Both the position numbers and the translations under genes were made by a program. Source: a bacterium (lineage in GTDB: Bacteria > Desulfobacterota > Binatia > HRBIN30 > CADEER01). From it: a stretch of 64,000 nucleotides of DNA. This document shows, one piece after another, positions 51,798 to 60,234 of this stretch. The stretch's first letter is position 1, and the number at the start of each line of letters is the position of its first letter. The notes beneath the pieces are model-generated. The model was not told the origin of the DNA. It searched no databases and saw only the letters and a program-made list of their open reading frames with translations. The DNA lies in assembly GCA_019637795.1 (NCBI GenBank), contig JAHBUY010000005.1, positions 1-64,000 on the forward strand, in the 5' to 3' direction.

Positions 51798-53072
51798 TCA
51801 CGTCCCCTCGGCCCACGACGACAGGTACTGCTTCTGCTCGCCGGTGAGGCGGTCGATCTTCACCCCCATGGTGTCGAGCTTCACCGTCGCCACTTCGTCC
51901 TCGATCGCCTTCGGGACGTTGTGCACCCGGGGGGGCAGCTTGCCCTTGTCGGCCATCCGCAGCGCCCACTCGGCGCACAACGCCTGGGTGGCGAAGCTCA
52001 TGTCCATCACCGCCGCCGGATGTCCCTCCGCGGCGGCGAGGTTCACCAGTCGGCCGTCGGCGATGACGTAGACGGTGCGGCCGTTCGGCAGGTGGTAGGC
52101 GTCGACGGACGGGCGCACGGCGGTGTCGATCCGGCGCGCCAGCCGGCGCAGCGTCTTCATGTCGATCTCGACGTCGAAGTGGCCGGCGTTGCAGACGATG
52201 GCGCCGTCGCGCATCGACTGGAAGTGCTCCTCGCGCACGACGTGCTTGTCGCCGGTGAGGGTGATGAAGACGTCGCCGATGCGACAGGCGTCGCGCATCG
52301 GCATGACGCGCAGGCCGTCCATCGCCGCTTCCAGGGCGCGGATCGGGTCGACCTCGGTGACCACCACCTGCGCGCCGGCGCCGCGGGCCCGCATCGCCAC
52401 GCCCTTGCCGCACCAGCCGTAGCCGGCGACGACGATGGTCCGGCCGGCGAACAGCATGCCGGTGGCGCGCAGGATGCCGTCGAGGGTCGACTGGCCGGTG
52501 CCGTAGCGGTTGTCGAACAGGTGCTTGGTGGCGGCGTCGTTGACGGCGACGACCGGAATCCTCAGCGCCTTGTCGCGTTCCATCGCCCGCAGGCGGATGA
52601 CGCCGGTGGTCGTCTCCTCCAGGCTCGCCCGCACCTTCGCCGCCTGGGCGGCATAGTCGGTGTGCAGCAGCGACACCAGGTCCGCCCCGTCGTCCATGGT
52701 CAGCACCGGCGATTCGTCGAGCACGGCGCGCAGGTGCACGTAGTACGCCGCGTGATCCTCGCCGCGGATGGCGAAGGTCGGGATGCCCTCGTGCTTCACC
52801 AGCGCCGCCGCGACGTCGTCCTGCGTCGAGAGCGGATTCGACGCGCAGAGGAACGCCCTGGCGCCGCCGGCCTTGAGGGCGCGCATGAGATTGGCGGTCT
52901 CGGCGGTCACGTGCAGGCACGCCGCCATGGTGATGCCCTTGAGGGGCTTCTCCTTGGCGAAGCGCTCGCGCACCTTGCGCAGCACCGGCATCGATTGATC
53001 GGCCCACTCGATGCGCTGCCTCCCCTGGTCGGCCAGCTTCAGGTCCTTCACGTCGTGGGGCTTCTTGGACAT
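51798..53072 (-). CDS. ahcY: Adenosylhomocysteinase
   Basis: A 424-aa NAD-dependent enzyme that splits S-adenosylhomocysteine into homocysteine and adenosine, relieving product inhibition of methyltransferases. The substrate region has ITMAACLHVTAETANL and SNPLSTQDDVAAAL; the NAD loop is VVAGYGWCGKGVAMRARG; the C-terminus ends QKQYLSSWAEGT, close to the family KPxxYRY type but altered. It is shorter than the 460-residue class because the insertion is missing. ATG at 53072 follows GAGGA. It is 126 nt downstream of metK, separated by three hairpins. Confidence 0.93.
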   Translation of the reverse strand: MSKKPHDVKDLKLADQGRQRIEWADQSMPVLRKVRERFAKEKPLKGITMAACLHVTAETANLMRALKAGGARAFLCASNPLSTQDDVAAALVKHEGIPTFAIRGEDHAAYYVHLRAVLDESPVLTMDDGADLVSLLHTDYAAQAAKVRASLEETTTGVIRLRAMERDKALRIPVVAVNDAATKHLFDNRYGTGQSTLDGILRATGMLFAGRTIVVAGYGWCGKGVAMRARGAGAQVVVTEVDPIRALEAAMDGLRVMPMRDACRIGDVFITLTGDKHVVREEHFQSMRDGAIVCNAGHFDVEIDMKTLRRLARRIDTAVRPSVDAYHLPNGRTVYVIADGRLVNLAAAEGHPAAVMDMSFATQALCAEWALRMADKGKLPPRVHNVPKAIEDEVATVKLDTMGVKIDRLTGEQKQYLSSWAEGT

Positions 53073-53099
53073 CGCAGGATCCTCGTTGGCGGCACAACG

Positions 53100-53136
53100 T
53101 GACGCGGCGGCGCCGGGTGCCGGCGCCGCCGCGTCA
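53100..53136 (-). terminator. 17-bp perfect hairpin between metK and ahcY
   Basis: 53100-53116 pairs exactly with 53120-53136 around a 3-nt loop. It is the third hairpin met by RNA polymerase coming from metK and lies 27 nt before the ahcY ATG. There is no U-tract, so it may attenuate, stabilise RNA, or shape the ahcY leader. Confidence 0.5.
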
Positions 53137-53139
53137 TCG

Positions 53140-53157
53140 GCCCGCCGGGCGGCGGGC
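53140..53157 (-). other. 7-bp hairpin, second of three in the metK-ahcY gap
   Basis: GCCCGCC (53140-53146) pairs with GGCGGGC (53151-53157) around a 4-nt loop. It lies 3 nt from the 17-bp hairpin and 7 nt from the 8-bp one. Confidence 0.4.
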
Positions 53158-53164
53158 AAGAGGG

Positions 53165-53183
53165 CGCGGGGCGGTGCCCCGCG
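53165..53183 (-). other. 8-bp hairpin, first of three in the metK-ahcY gap
   Basis: CGCGGGGC (53165-53172) pairs with GCCCCGCG (53176-53183) around loop GGT. It starts 16 nt after the metK stop. Confidence 0.4.
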
Positions 53184-53198
53184 ACGAGGCGATCGGGA

Positions 53199-54404
53199 TC
53201 AGGCGGTCCGCCGGCTCGGGCCCGACAGGCGGTCGCCCGCCGCCTTGCGCAGGGCCTCCGCCTTGTCGGTGCGTTCCCAGGTGAAGAAGCCGTCCGCCGG
53301 GTGGCGGCCGAAGTGACCGTACGACGCCGTGCGCTCGTAGATCGGGCGCTTGAGGTCGAGCGACTCGATGATGCCGCGCGGCGTCATCTCGAAGTTCTCG
53401 CGCACCAGCTTGCCGAGCAGCTCGTCCGACACCGATCCGGTGTCGAAGGTGTCGACCAGCACCGACAGCGGCTGGGCGACGCCGATGGCGTACGCCAGTT
53501 GCACCTCGCAGCGGCGCGCCAGGCCGGCGGCGACGATGTTCTTGGCGATGTAGCGCGCCAGGTAGGCGGCGCTGCGGTCGACCTTGCTCGGGTCCTTGCC
53601 GGAGAAGGCGCCGCCGCCGTGGCGGCCGTAGCCGCCGTAGGTGTCGACGATGATCTTGCGGCCGGTCAGGCCGCAGTCGCCCATCGGACCGCCGACCACG
53701 AAGCGACCGGTCGGATTGACGTGGACCGCGGTGTGGTCGTCGAGGTACTGCGCCGGGATCACCTTGTTGATGACCTCGCAGGTGAGGACGTCGCGCAGCG
53801 TCTCGTGGGCGACGTCGGGGCTGTGCTGCGTCGACAGCACGACCGCGTCGACCCGCACCGGCTGGCCCTCGCGATACTGGACGGTCACCTGCGACTTCGA
53901 ATCGGGACGGAGGAACGGGTACTTGCCGGTGCGGCGCTCGGCGGCGAGGCGCTCGACCAGTTGATGCGCCAGGACGATCGGCAGCGGCATCAGCTCCGGC
54001 GTCTCGTCGCAGGCGAAGCCGAACATGAGGCCCTGGTCGCCGGCGCCCTGCTCCTTGTGCAGGCCCTGCCCCTCGGTGACGCCCTGCGAGATGTCGGGTG
54101 ACTGGCGGTCGATGGCCACCAGCACGGCACAGGTGTCGGCGTCGAAGCCCATGTCGGAGGAGGTGTACCCGATGCGACGGACGGTGCGGCGCACCACCTC
54201 CGAATAGTCGATCTTGGCCTTCGTCGTGATCTCGCCGGCGACGACCACCATGCCCGTCTTGGCGAGGCTCTCGCAGGCGACGCGGCTGTTCGGATCCTCG
54301 CTCAGCAGCGCATCGAGCACCGCGTCCGAGATCTGGTCGCACATCTTGTCGGGATGTCCCTCGGACACGGACTCCGAGGTGAAGACGAAGTTCTGCAACG
54401 GCAT
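53199..54404 (-). CDS. metK: S-adenosylmethionine synthetase
   Basis: A 401-aa enzyme making SAM from methionine and ATP. The family opening [27 protein letters not shown], the hexapeptide region (here [14 protein letters not shown], usual GxGDQG-containing motif reads [12 protein letters not shown]), and the signature [19 protein letters not shown] are all present. ATG follows GGGAGGAG. A sigma-70 promoter with a palindrome over its -10 box lies about 50 bp upstream. ahcY follows, so the two enzymes of the SAM cycle are neighbours. Confidence 0.97.
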   Translation of the reverse strand: MPLQNFVFTSESVSEGHPDKMCDQISDAVLDALLSEDPNSRVACESLAKTGMVVVAGEITTKAKIDYSEVVRRTVRRIGYTSSDMGFDADTCAVLVAIDRQSPDISQGVTEGQGLHKEQGAGDQGLMFGFACDETPELMPLPIVLAHQLVERLAAERRTGKYPFLRPDSKSQVTVQYREGQPVRVDAVVLSTQHSPDVAHETLRDVLTCEVINKVIPAQYLDDHTAVHVNPTGRFVVGGPMGDCGLTGRKIIVDTYGGYGRHGGGAFSGKDPSKVDRSAAYLARYIAKNIVAAGLARRCEVQLAYAIGVAQPLSVLVDTFDTGSVSDELLGKLVRENFEMTPRGIIESLDLKRPIYERTASYGHFGRHPADGFFTWERTDKAEALRKAAGDRLSGPSRRTA

Positions 54405-54451
54405 GGAATGCTCCTCCCGGGCGGGGTGAATGGGCGAAGAGCCCGATCCCG

Positions 54452-54465
54452 AGCGTTATAACGCT
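54452..54465. promoter_or_regulatory. 14-bp perfect palindrome over the metK -10 box
   Basis: AGCGTTATAACGCT is its own reverse complement. It covers the TATAAC -10 box of the metK promoter, so a dimeric repressor bound here would block transcription. No regulator gene is adjacent. Confidence 0.55.
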
Positions 54466-54481
54466 GGTTTCTAGTGGTCAA
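54455..54481 (-). promoter_or_regulatory. Promoter of metK
   Basis: On the minus strand TTGACC (54476-54481) and TATAAC (54455-54460) are separated by 15 bp, short but tolerable; each matches consensus at five of six positions. The predicted leader is about 45 nt, too short for known SAM riboswitches. Confidence 0.6.
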
Positions 54482-54547
54482 GGCGTTTCGCGGCGGCCGC
54501 ATGGCGGACGCACGGGGCGACCAGACGTCCCCGGCGCGCGCCAGGCG

Positions 54548-54835
54548 TCAATCGGCTTCGTTGAACTTCTGCTCGACGAGCTCGCAGATCGCGGCGACGG
54601 CGGCGTCGGCATCCGGGCCGGTGGCGATGACCTCGAGCGCGGTGCCGGGGCCGGCGGCGAGCATCATGATCTCGAGGATGCTCTTGGCGTTGACCGTCTG
54701 ATCCTCGCGCCGGATCGCCACCTCGGCATCGAGCCCGCGCAGCGCTTCGACGAGCAGGCGGGCGGCGCGGGCGTGCAGGCCGAGCCGGTTGCAGACCTCG
54801 ACCTCGCGGCGGGCGCGGGGGGCTCGCCCGCTCAT
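54548..54835 (-). CDS. HPr family phosphocarrier protein
   Basis: A 95-aa HPr. The phosphorylated residue is His21 in NRLGLHARAAR, and the regulatory-serine position is Ser52 in NAKSILEIMML, as in NPr/HPr. It would pass phosphate from an enzyme I to PtsN; no enzyme I gene is in the window. Its ATG overlaps the rapZ stop by 4 bp, so it is the last gene of the lptC-lptA-lptB-rpoN-hpf-ptsN-rapZ-HPr run. That context suggests the regulatory nitrogen-type PTS rather than sugar uptake. Confidence 0.92.
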   Translation of the reverse strand: MSGRAPRARREVEVCNRLGLHARAARLLVEALRGLDAEVAIRREDQTVNAKSILEIMMLAAGPGTALEVIATGPDADAAVAAICELVEQKFNEAD

Positions 54836-55731
54836 CGCCGCACGTCCCGGTGCTGGACCTGCACGCGGGTGCCGCCGCGGGCGCGGCGCTGTGCCAGGTC
54901 TTCGACCAACACCACCGAGCGGTGGCGCCCGCCCGTGCAGCCGATGGCCAGCGTGAAGTAGCTGCGGCCCTCGCGGCGATAGAGCGGCAGGGTGAAATCG
55001 AGCAGCGCCTCGGTCAGGCGCAGGAAGGTCTGCGCCTCGTCGCGGCGCAGGACGTAGTCGGCGACCGCCGGATCGTCGCCGGCATGGGCCCGCAGCTCCT
55101 CGACGAAGAAGGGATTGGGAAGGAAGCGGGCGTCGAGCACCATGTCGACGTCGGTGGGAACGCCGAACTTGTAGCCGAACGAGACCAGCAGCACGGTGAG
55201 GCTGTCGCTGGCGGCCGGCGCGCGATACAGGCGGCGCAGCTCGTCGCGCAGTTGGTGCACGGTCAACGCCGAGGTGTCGACGATCCGGTCGGCGCGCGCC
55301 CGCAGCTCGCTCAGCTCGCGGCGCTCGCGCTGGATGCCGGCCAGCGGCCCGCCGTCGCCGCCCAGCGGGTGCGGGCGGCGGGTCTCGCTGAAGCGCCGTA
55401 CCAGGACGTCGTCGCCGGCGTCGAGGAACAGCACCTCGACCTTGTGACCGGCGCCGCGCAGCTCATCGAGGGTGCGCGGGTACTCGCCGAAGAACTGGCG
55501 CTCGCGGATGTCGATGCCGAGCGCGACGCGGCCGATGCGCTCGCGCGAGCTGGTGCAGAGCTCGAGGAAGCGCGGCACCAGCACCACCGGCAGATTGTCG
55601 ATGCAGTAGAAGCCGAGATCCTCGAGCACGTGGATCGCGGTGCTCTTGCCGGAGCCCGAGAGCCCGCTGACGACGACGACCTCCAGCCCGGCAGTCACCG
55701 ACGCGCCGCCATCGAGATCAGAGCTTCTCAT
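54832..55731 (-). CDS. rapZ: RNase adapter RapZ
   Basis: A 299-aa P-loop protein. Walker A is GLSGSGKS at 23-30, Walker B-like VLFLDAGDDVLVRRFSETRR follows, and the C-terminal half has SFGYKFGVPTDVDMVLDARFLPNPFF and GCTGGRHRSV, the RapZ signature that binds glucosamine-6-phosphate. In enterobacteria it controls glmS through small RNAs. The N-terminus is about 10 residues longer than usual. The ATG overlaps the ptsN end by 14 nt with GAGAGGAGG almost touching it; a GTG at 55698 is an alternative start. Confidence 0.94.
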   Translation of the reverse strand: MRSSDLDGGASVTAGLEVVVVSGLSGSGKSTAIHVLEDLGFYCIDNLPVVLVPRFLELCTSSRERIGRVALGIDIRERQFFGEYPRTLDELRGAGHKVEVLFLDAGDDVLVRRFSETRRPHPLGGDGGPLAGIQRERRELSELRARADRIVDTSALTVHQLRDELRRLYRAPAASDSLTVLLVSFGYKFGVPTDVDMVLDARFLPNPFFVEELRAHAGDDPAVADYVLRRDEAQTFLRLTEALLDFTLPLYRREGRSYFTLAIGCTGGRHRSVVLVEDLAQRRARGGTRVQVQHRDVRR

Positions 55732-56182
55732 CCTCCTCTCGGATGAGACGGAACAGCGCGCTGCGATCCGCGGCGGCGAGCAGCCGCTCGCGGAAGGCGC
55801 GGTCCTTCAGCAACCGCGACACCCGCGCCAGCGCCTTGAGGTGTTGGCCGACCGAATCCTCGGGTGCGACGAGCAGGAAGAACAGGTGGGTGGGGCTGCC
55901 GTCGAGCGACTCGAAATCGACGCCCGCCGGATGGCGGCCGAAGGCGCCGATCACGCCGGACAGTCCCGGCAGCTTGCCGTGCGGAATGGCGATCCCGTCG
56001 CCGATCGCCGTGCTGCCCAGGCGCTCGCGCTCCCACAGCACCTCGACCAGGCGGTCGGCATCGATGGCGGGGTGGGCCTGCGCCAGGTGGTGGGCGAGCT
56101 CGCGCAACACCGCCGTCTTGTCCGCCCCGGCGAGGTCGGGGGCCACCAGCGCCTCCGAGGTGAGGATGTCGAGGATCTTCAT
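55718..56182 (-). CDS. ptsN: PTS IIA-like nitrogen regulatory protein PtsN
   Basis: A 154-aa EIIA-Ntr type domain. The phosphorylated His68 lies in GDGIAIPHGKLPG, and SPTHLFFLLVAPEDSVGQHLKAL is the family core. It is a regulator of potassium and nitrogen functions, without sugar permease domains. The start overlaps the hpf stop by 4 bp. hpf-ptsN-rapZ-HPr is the standard order behind rpoN in proteobacteria. Confidence 0.93.
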   Translation of the reverse strand: MKILDILTSEALVAPDLAGADKTAVLRELAHHLAQAHPAIDADRLVEVLWERERLGSTAIGDGIAIPHGKLPGLSGVIGAFGRHPAGVDFESLDGSPTHLFFLLVAPEDSVGQHLKALARVSRLLKDRAFRERLLAAADRSALFRLIREEDEKL

Positions 56183-56703
56183 CCGCCCGCGACCTCCGGC
56201 TCCACGAGGGCCAGGGAGCCGTCGCGCCGCCGCACCAGGAGGTTGACCACCTCCGTCTTCTCGTTCTGGAAGAGCAGGTACTCGCCGCCGTCCCGGGCGA
56301 GGCGCCGCACCGCCTCGGCGAGGCGCATCGGCTCGACCGTCACCCGTTCGCGGGCGACGGTCGGCGTGGTGGCGCGCTTGCGCGCCACCGGCTCCTCCGG
56401 CGGCGGCCCGTCGTGGCGGTGCGCGAGGCGTTTGGAGACGTGCTTCTGGATCTGTCGCTCCACCTTGTCCATCGCCAGGTCGATCGCCGAGTAGAGATCG
56501 GCGGTCGCCTCCTTGGCGGTGATGTGCAGATGCTCGCCGCTGAGCGTGATCTCGGCGATGTGCCGCCGCTTGCTGACCTCGAGGATGACGTGCGCCTCGA
56601 TCGGTCGGCGCATCAGCTTGTGCACGCGTTGCACCTTGGTTTCGGCGTACCGGCGCAGCGCCGGCGTGGCGTCCATGTGACGGAAGGTGACCAGAACCTG
56701 CAT
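56179..56703 (-). CDS. hpf: Ribosome hibernation promoting factor (long form)
   Basis: A 174-aa protein. The N-terminal domain (about 1-105) is the ribosome-binding fold: VTFRHMDATPALRRYAETKV, AEITLSGEHLHITAKEATADLYSAIDLAMDKVERQIQ. A Pro-rich linker leads to the C-terminal dimerisation domain (about 122-170, PMRLAEAVRRL, YLLFQNEKTEVVNLLVRRRDGSLALVEP). The long form joins ribosomes into inactive 100S dimers in slow growth. It starts 50 nt after the end of rpoN. Confidence 0.93.
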   Translation of the reverse strand: MQVLVTFRHMDATPALRRYAETKVQRVHKLMRRPIEAHVILEVSKRRHIAEITLSGEHLHITAKEATADLYSAIDLAMDKVERQIQKHVSKRLAHRHDGPPPEEPVARKRATTPTVARERVTVEPMRLAEAVRRLARDGGEYLLFQNEKTEVVNLLVRRRDGSLALVEPEVAGG

Positions 56704-56753
56704 CTGTCCGACCTCGATGGCGGTCGTCGCGCGGACGGCGCGGCGAGTGCCGT

Positions 56754-58238
56754 TCAGAACACCTGCCGGCGCTTGGACGACGGCAGGATGTTCATGATCT
56801 CGCGATACTTGGCAACGGTCCGGCGGGCGACCTTCACGCCCTCCTTGTCGAGGATCTCGGCGATGTGCTGGTCGCTCAGCGGGTGCTTGGGATCCTCGCC
56901 GGTGACGATCGCCTTGATGCGATCCTTGACGCTCTCGGACGACACGTCGTCGCCGCTGCCGGTGCTGATGCTGGAGGTGAAGAAGAACTTGAGCTCGAAG
57001 ATCCCCTGCGGGGTGTGGACGTATTTGTTGGCCGTGGCGCGGCTGACCGTGGACTCGTGCATGCCGATGTCGAGCGCCACGTCCTTCAGCACCAGCGGCC
57101 GCAGGTGGGCGATGCCCTGATCGAGGAAAGCGCGCTGGAACTTGACGATGCTCGAGGTCACCATGAACAGCGTGCGCTGGCGCTGCTGGATGCTCTTGAT
57201 CAGCCACAGCGCCGACTTCATCTTGTCCTGCACGTAGCGCTTGGCTTCGCCGCCGCCGGCGCCCTCGAGCACCTGGCGGTAGTAGGAGCTGACGCGCAGG
57301 CGCGGCAGGCCGTCGTCGTTGAGCGTGACGACGTACTCGTCGCCGACCTTGTGCACGAACACGTCGGGGGTGATGTAGCGGACGTCGCCGTCGCCGAAGT
57401 TGCGCCCCGGCTTGGGCTCGAGGGTGCCGATCGCGGTGGCCGCGGCGGCGACGTCCTCGACGGTCACCCCGAGCTCCTTGGCGATCTTGTCGAAACGCTT
57501 GCCCTCGAGCAGCAGCAGGTGTTCGGAGACGATGCGATCGGCGAGCGAGCCCTCCTCGCCCCGCGCCCGCAGTTGCAGGCGCAGGCATTCGCGCAGATCG
57601 CGGGCCCCCACCCCCGGGGGATCGAGCTCCTGGATGCGGCGCAGGGCGGACTCGACGACCTCGAAGTCCTTGCCGCTCTGGAAGGCGATCTCCTCGACCG
57701 CCAACTGGATGTACCCGTCGTCATCCATGTTGCCGATCAGCATGGCGGTGACGGCCTGCTCCTCCTCGTCGAGCTCGTTCATCTGCAACTGCCAGAGCAG
57801 GTGATCGGTGAGCGACTGCCCGCGAACCAGCGTGTTCTCGACGCTCGGCCGCTTCTCGTCGTCGAAGTCGTTGCGCGGCGCCGCGATGTCGTGGCGGTCG
57901 TTCTCGTGGTTGCGGAAGTAGTCCTCCCAGTCGACGCCGTTGAGGCCGTTGTCGGCGACCTCGGTGGTGGTCTCGCGCTGCGGGACCTCCGGCCACTCCT
58001 GGTCGGCGTCGCCGCTGGCCTCGAGCCGCTCCTCGGTGCGCGGCGGCTCCTCCTCGGGTGTCGGCTCGCGCTCGTCGGTGACCGCCTCCTCGAGGACTGG
58101 GTTCTCCTCCAGCTCCTCCTCGACCAACTGCTCGAGCTCGGCGCGCGAGACCTGCAGGATCTTGATCGCCTGCCGGAGCTGGGGGGTGATCACCAGCGTC
58201 TGCGACATGCGTTGTTGCTGTTTGATTTCGAGCGCCAT
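56754..58238 (-). CDS. rpoN: RNA polymerase sigma-54 factor
   Basis: A 494-aa sigma-54. Region I opens with QQQRMSQTLVITPQLRQAIKILQVSRAELEQLVEEELEENPVLEE, the activator-responsive Gln/Leu-rich part. An acidic linker follows (about 50-110). The core-binding domain and the RpoN box ARRTVAKYREIMNILPSSKRRQ at the C-terminus recognise the -24 element. This factor would read the promoter at 45.0 kb with the NtrC-type activator. lptB ends 12 nt upstream on the same strand. Confidence 0.96.
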   Translation of the reverse strand: MALEIKQQQRMSQTLVITPQLRQAIKILQVSRAELEQLVEEELEENPVLEEAVTDEREPTPEEEPPRTEERLEASGDADQEWPEVPQRETTTEVADNGLNGVDWEDYFRNHENDRHDIAAPRNDFDDEKRPSVENTLVRGQSLTDHLLWQLQMNELDEEEQAVTAMLIGNMDDDGYIQLAVEEIAFQSGKDFEVVESALRRIQELDPPGVGARDLRECLRLQLRARGEEGSLADRIVSEHLLLLEGKRFDKIAKELGVTVEDVAAAATAIGTLEPKPGRNFGDGDVRYITPDVFVHKVGDEYVVTLNDDGLPRLRVSSYYRQVLEGAGGGEAKRYVQDKMKSALWLIKSIQQRQRTLFMVTSSIVKFQRAFLDQGIAHLRPLVLKDVALDIGMHESTVSRATANKYVHTPQGIFELKFFFTSSISTGSGDDVSSESVKDRIKAIVTGEDPKHPLSDQHIAEILDKEGVKVARRTVAKYREIMNILPSSKRRQVF

Positions 58239-58250
58239 GGCGACGGAGCG

Positions 58251-58997
58251 TTATAGGCTGAACCCCTCTCCCAGGTACAGTTCGCGGGCCCGACGGCTCG
58301 CCGCGATCACTTCCGGTGTGCCTTCTTCCAGAATGACTCCGCCGCTGAGGATATACGCTCGGTCACAAATTCCAAGCGTTTCTCGAACGTTGTGATCCGT
58401 GATGAGAATGCCGATGCCGCGCGCGCGCAATTGCGTGATGATCGACTGGATGTCGAGCACGGCGATCGGATCGATGCCGGCGAACGGCTCGTCGAGCAGC
58501 ATGAAGGTCGGCGACGTCACCAGCGCGCGCGAGATCTCCACCCGGCGGCGCTCGCCGCCGGAGAGCGTGTAGGCCGGGCTCTTGGCGAGGTGGGCGATGC
58601 TCAGATCCTCGAGCAACTGCGCCAGGCGTTCGCTGCGCTCCTCGTGCGAGAGCGGCAGGGTCTCGAGGATCGCCAGCAGGTTCTCCTCGACGGTCAGGCG
58701 GCGGAACACCGACGGCTCCTGCGCCAGGTAGGCGATGCCGATGCGCGCCCGGCGGTACATGGGCTCGCGGGTGACGTCGACGCCGTTCAGCGACACCGTG
58801 CCGCCGTCCGGCCGCAGCAGGCCGACCACGCAGTAGAACGTGGTGGTCTTGCCGGCGCCGTTCGGTCCGAGCAGACCGACCACCTCGCCGCCGCGCACCT
58901 CGACGCTGACGCCGCCGAGGATGTCGCGCCCGCCCAGGCGCTTGGTCAACCCTTCGGCGCGCAGCAGCCCGCTGGGGCGATGTCCGTCAGCGGCCAT
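58251..58997 (-). CDS. lptB: LPS export ABC ATPase LptB
   Basis: A 248-aa ATPase that drives lipopolysaccharide from the inner membrane through the Lpt bridge. Walker A GPNGAGKT is at 44-51, the signature is [15 protein letters not shown], Walker B is [13 protein letters not shown], and the switch is LITDHNVRE. The last residues, [12 protein letters not shown], include the LptB tail that contacts LptFG. lptF and lptG are not in the window. It overlaps lptA by 11 nt. Confidence 0.95.
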   Translation of the reverse strand: MAADGHRPSGLLRAEGLTKRLGGRDILGGVSVEVRGGEVVGLLGPNGAGKTTTFYCVVGLLRPDGGTVSLNGVDVTREPMYRRARIGIAYLAQEPSVFRRLTVEENLLAILETLPLSHEERSERLAQLLEDLSIAHLAKSPAYTLSGGERRRVEISRALVTSPTFMLLDEPFAGIDPIAVLDIQSIITQLRARGIGILITDHNVRETLGICDRAYILSGGVILEEGTPEVIAASRRARELYLGEGFSL

Positions 58998-59541
58998 GGC
59001 GCGGTTCTGCCCCCTCGTTGGGTCGCTGGGTGGGCGGGTAGAGGACGGCGCGCACCCGCTCGGGGCCGCCCTCGACGACGCTGCGCTGCTCGTCGATGAA
59101 GACGACGACGCGGTCGCCGGCGACCTCGTTCGGACCGTCGCTCAGCCGCGCGTCGTCACTGAGGGTGACCGTCCGCTTGGCGTCGTCGAACACGGCCCGG
59201 CCGCCGGACGCGTGCCGCTCGCCGGCGTCGATCTGCACATTGCCCTCGGCGACGACCTCCTTGGCGCGCTGCGGCCCGTCCTTCGCCAGCGTCACGGTCA
59301 GGGTGTCGGCGCGCAACGTCATGTCGGCCTGGGTGACCAGGACGTTGCCGCGGTAGGTGAGCACCATCGTCTTGTAGTCGAATTCCATCTGGTCCGACGC
59401 GACGTTCACCGGGCCGCGGTTGCCGCCGAGGGAGAAGTTGCCGAGCAACCCGTCCATGCGCGGCGGCGCCCCGGGCGCGTCCTGCGCGCGAGCGCTGGCA
59501 GTCGCCCCCAGGAAGACGAGGGCCGCAATGAGGAGCCGCAT
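58987..59541 (-). CDS. lptA: LPS periplasmic bridge protein LptA
   Basis: A 184-aa exported protein with a signal peptide ending ARA around residue 19 and the OstA-like beta-jellyroll: [39 protein letters not shown], then [36 protein letters not shown]. LptA oligomers span the periplasm between LptC and LptD. It lies between lptC (11 nt upstream) and lptB, the classic order. Confidence 0.93.
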   Translation of the reverse strand: MRLLIAALVFLGATASARAQDAPGAPPRMDGLLGNFSLGGNRGPVNVASDQMEFDYKTMVLTYRGNVLVTQADMTLRADTLTVTLAKDGPQRAKEVVAEGNVQIDAGERHASGGRAVFDDAKRTVTLSDDARLSDGPNEVAGDRVVVFIDEQRSVVEGGPERVRAVLYPPTQRPNEGAEPRHGR

Positions 59542-59552
59542 CGGGGCTCGCT

Positions 59553-60125
59553 TCAGGTCGCCGGCTGCAGGACGACGCGCACCTGTTCGGCGAGGCGCAG
59601 ACGCTGGGCGCCGACCTCGACCTCCATGTGCTGGCCGACGATGTCGAGGCCGCCGCCGGTGATGTGCACGGAGCCGGGCGCGGTCACCAGATCGGTCGCG
59701 ACCTCGTAGCTGGCGCGATCGGTGCTCAATGCGTAGTCGCCGAGCCGCACGGCGATCGCGCCCTCGACGTCGACCCGCTTCAGCTCGCGGCCGTCGAGAA
59801 ACACGGTGCCGGTCGTGCCGCGCAACGACACCTCACGCCCGTCGGCGAGGTAGAGCGCGACCACGGGATCGATGACGCTCACGACGCCCTCCCCCTCCCT
59901 GTACTGTGCGTCGCGCGCCTCCACCTCCCAGACCTTGCGGCCGTTCTCGACCTTGACGCGGTGGAAGTTCTGGATGCGCTGGGAGACGTCCGGCAGCACC
60001 TCGACCGGCGTCGCCGCGCGCTCGGCGGCACGCCGCGCGGCGGCGTCGCGCCAGAGGAGCCAGACCCCACCGCCGATCGTCGCGACCAGCGCGATGCCGA
60101 CCAGCAGACGGAGGCGCGATCTCAT
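59553..60125 (-). CDS. lptC: LPS export protein LptC
   Basis: A 190-aa bitopic protein. A single N-terminal membrane helix (about 6-25, LLVGIALVATIGGGVWLLW) is followed by an LptC jellyroll: NFHRVKVENGRKVWEVEARDAQYREGEGVVSV and ALYLADGREVSLRGTTG. It receives LPS from LptFG and passes it to LptA. It is the first gene of the lptC-lptA-lptB-rpoN-hpf-ptsN-rapZ-HPr run and is divergent from pcs, 109 bp away. Confidence 0.9.
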   Translation of the reverse strand: MRSRLRLLVGIALVATIGGGVWLLWRDAAARRAAERAATPVEVLPDVSQRIQNFHRVKVENGRKVWEVEARDAQYREGEGVVSVIDPVVALYLADGREVSLRGTTGTVFLDGRELKRVDVEGAIAVRLGDYALSTDRASYEVATDLVTAPGSVHITGGGLDIVGQHMEVEVGAQRLRLAEQVRVVLQPAT

Positions 60126-60234
60126 GACAGTGGGGTCGCTAGCATCGACCCCCTGGGGAGTAAAGGCGGCGCAGCGACGTGGCATGGCGGCGCGACAACC
60201 TGCTAGGAGAGCGCCGCCGACACGACGGCCGACG

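Noticed and set aside
53073..53198. SAH riboswitch between metK and ahcY
   Set aside because: The hairpins do not contain the conserved core or the AACGCUCAC-like end of that class, as far as I can match it.
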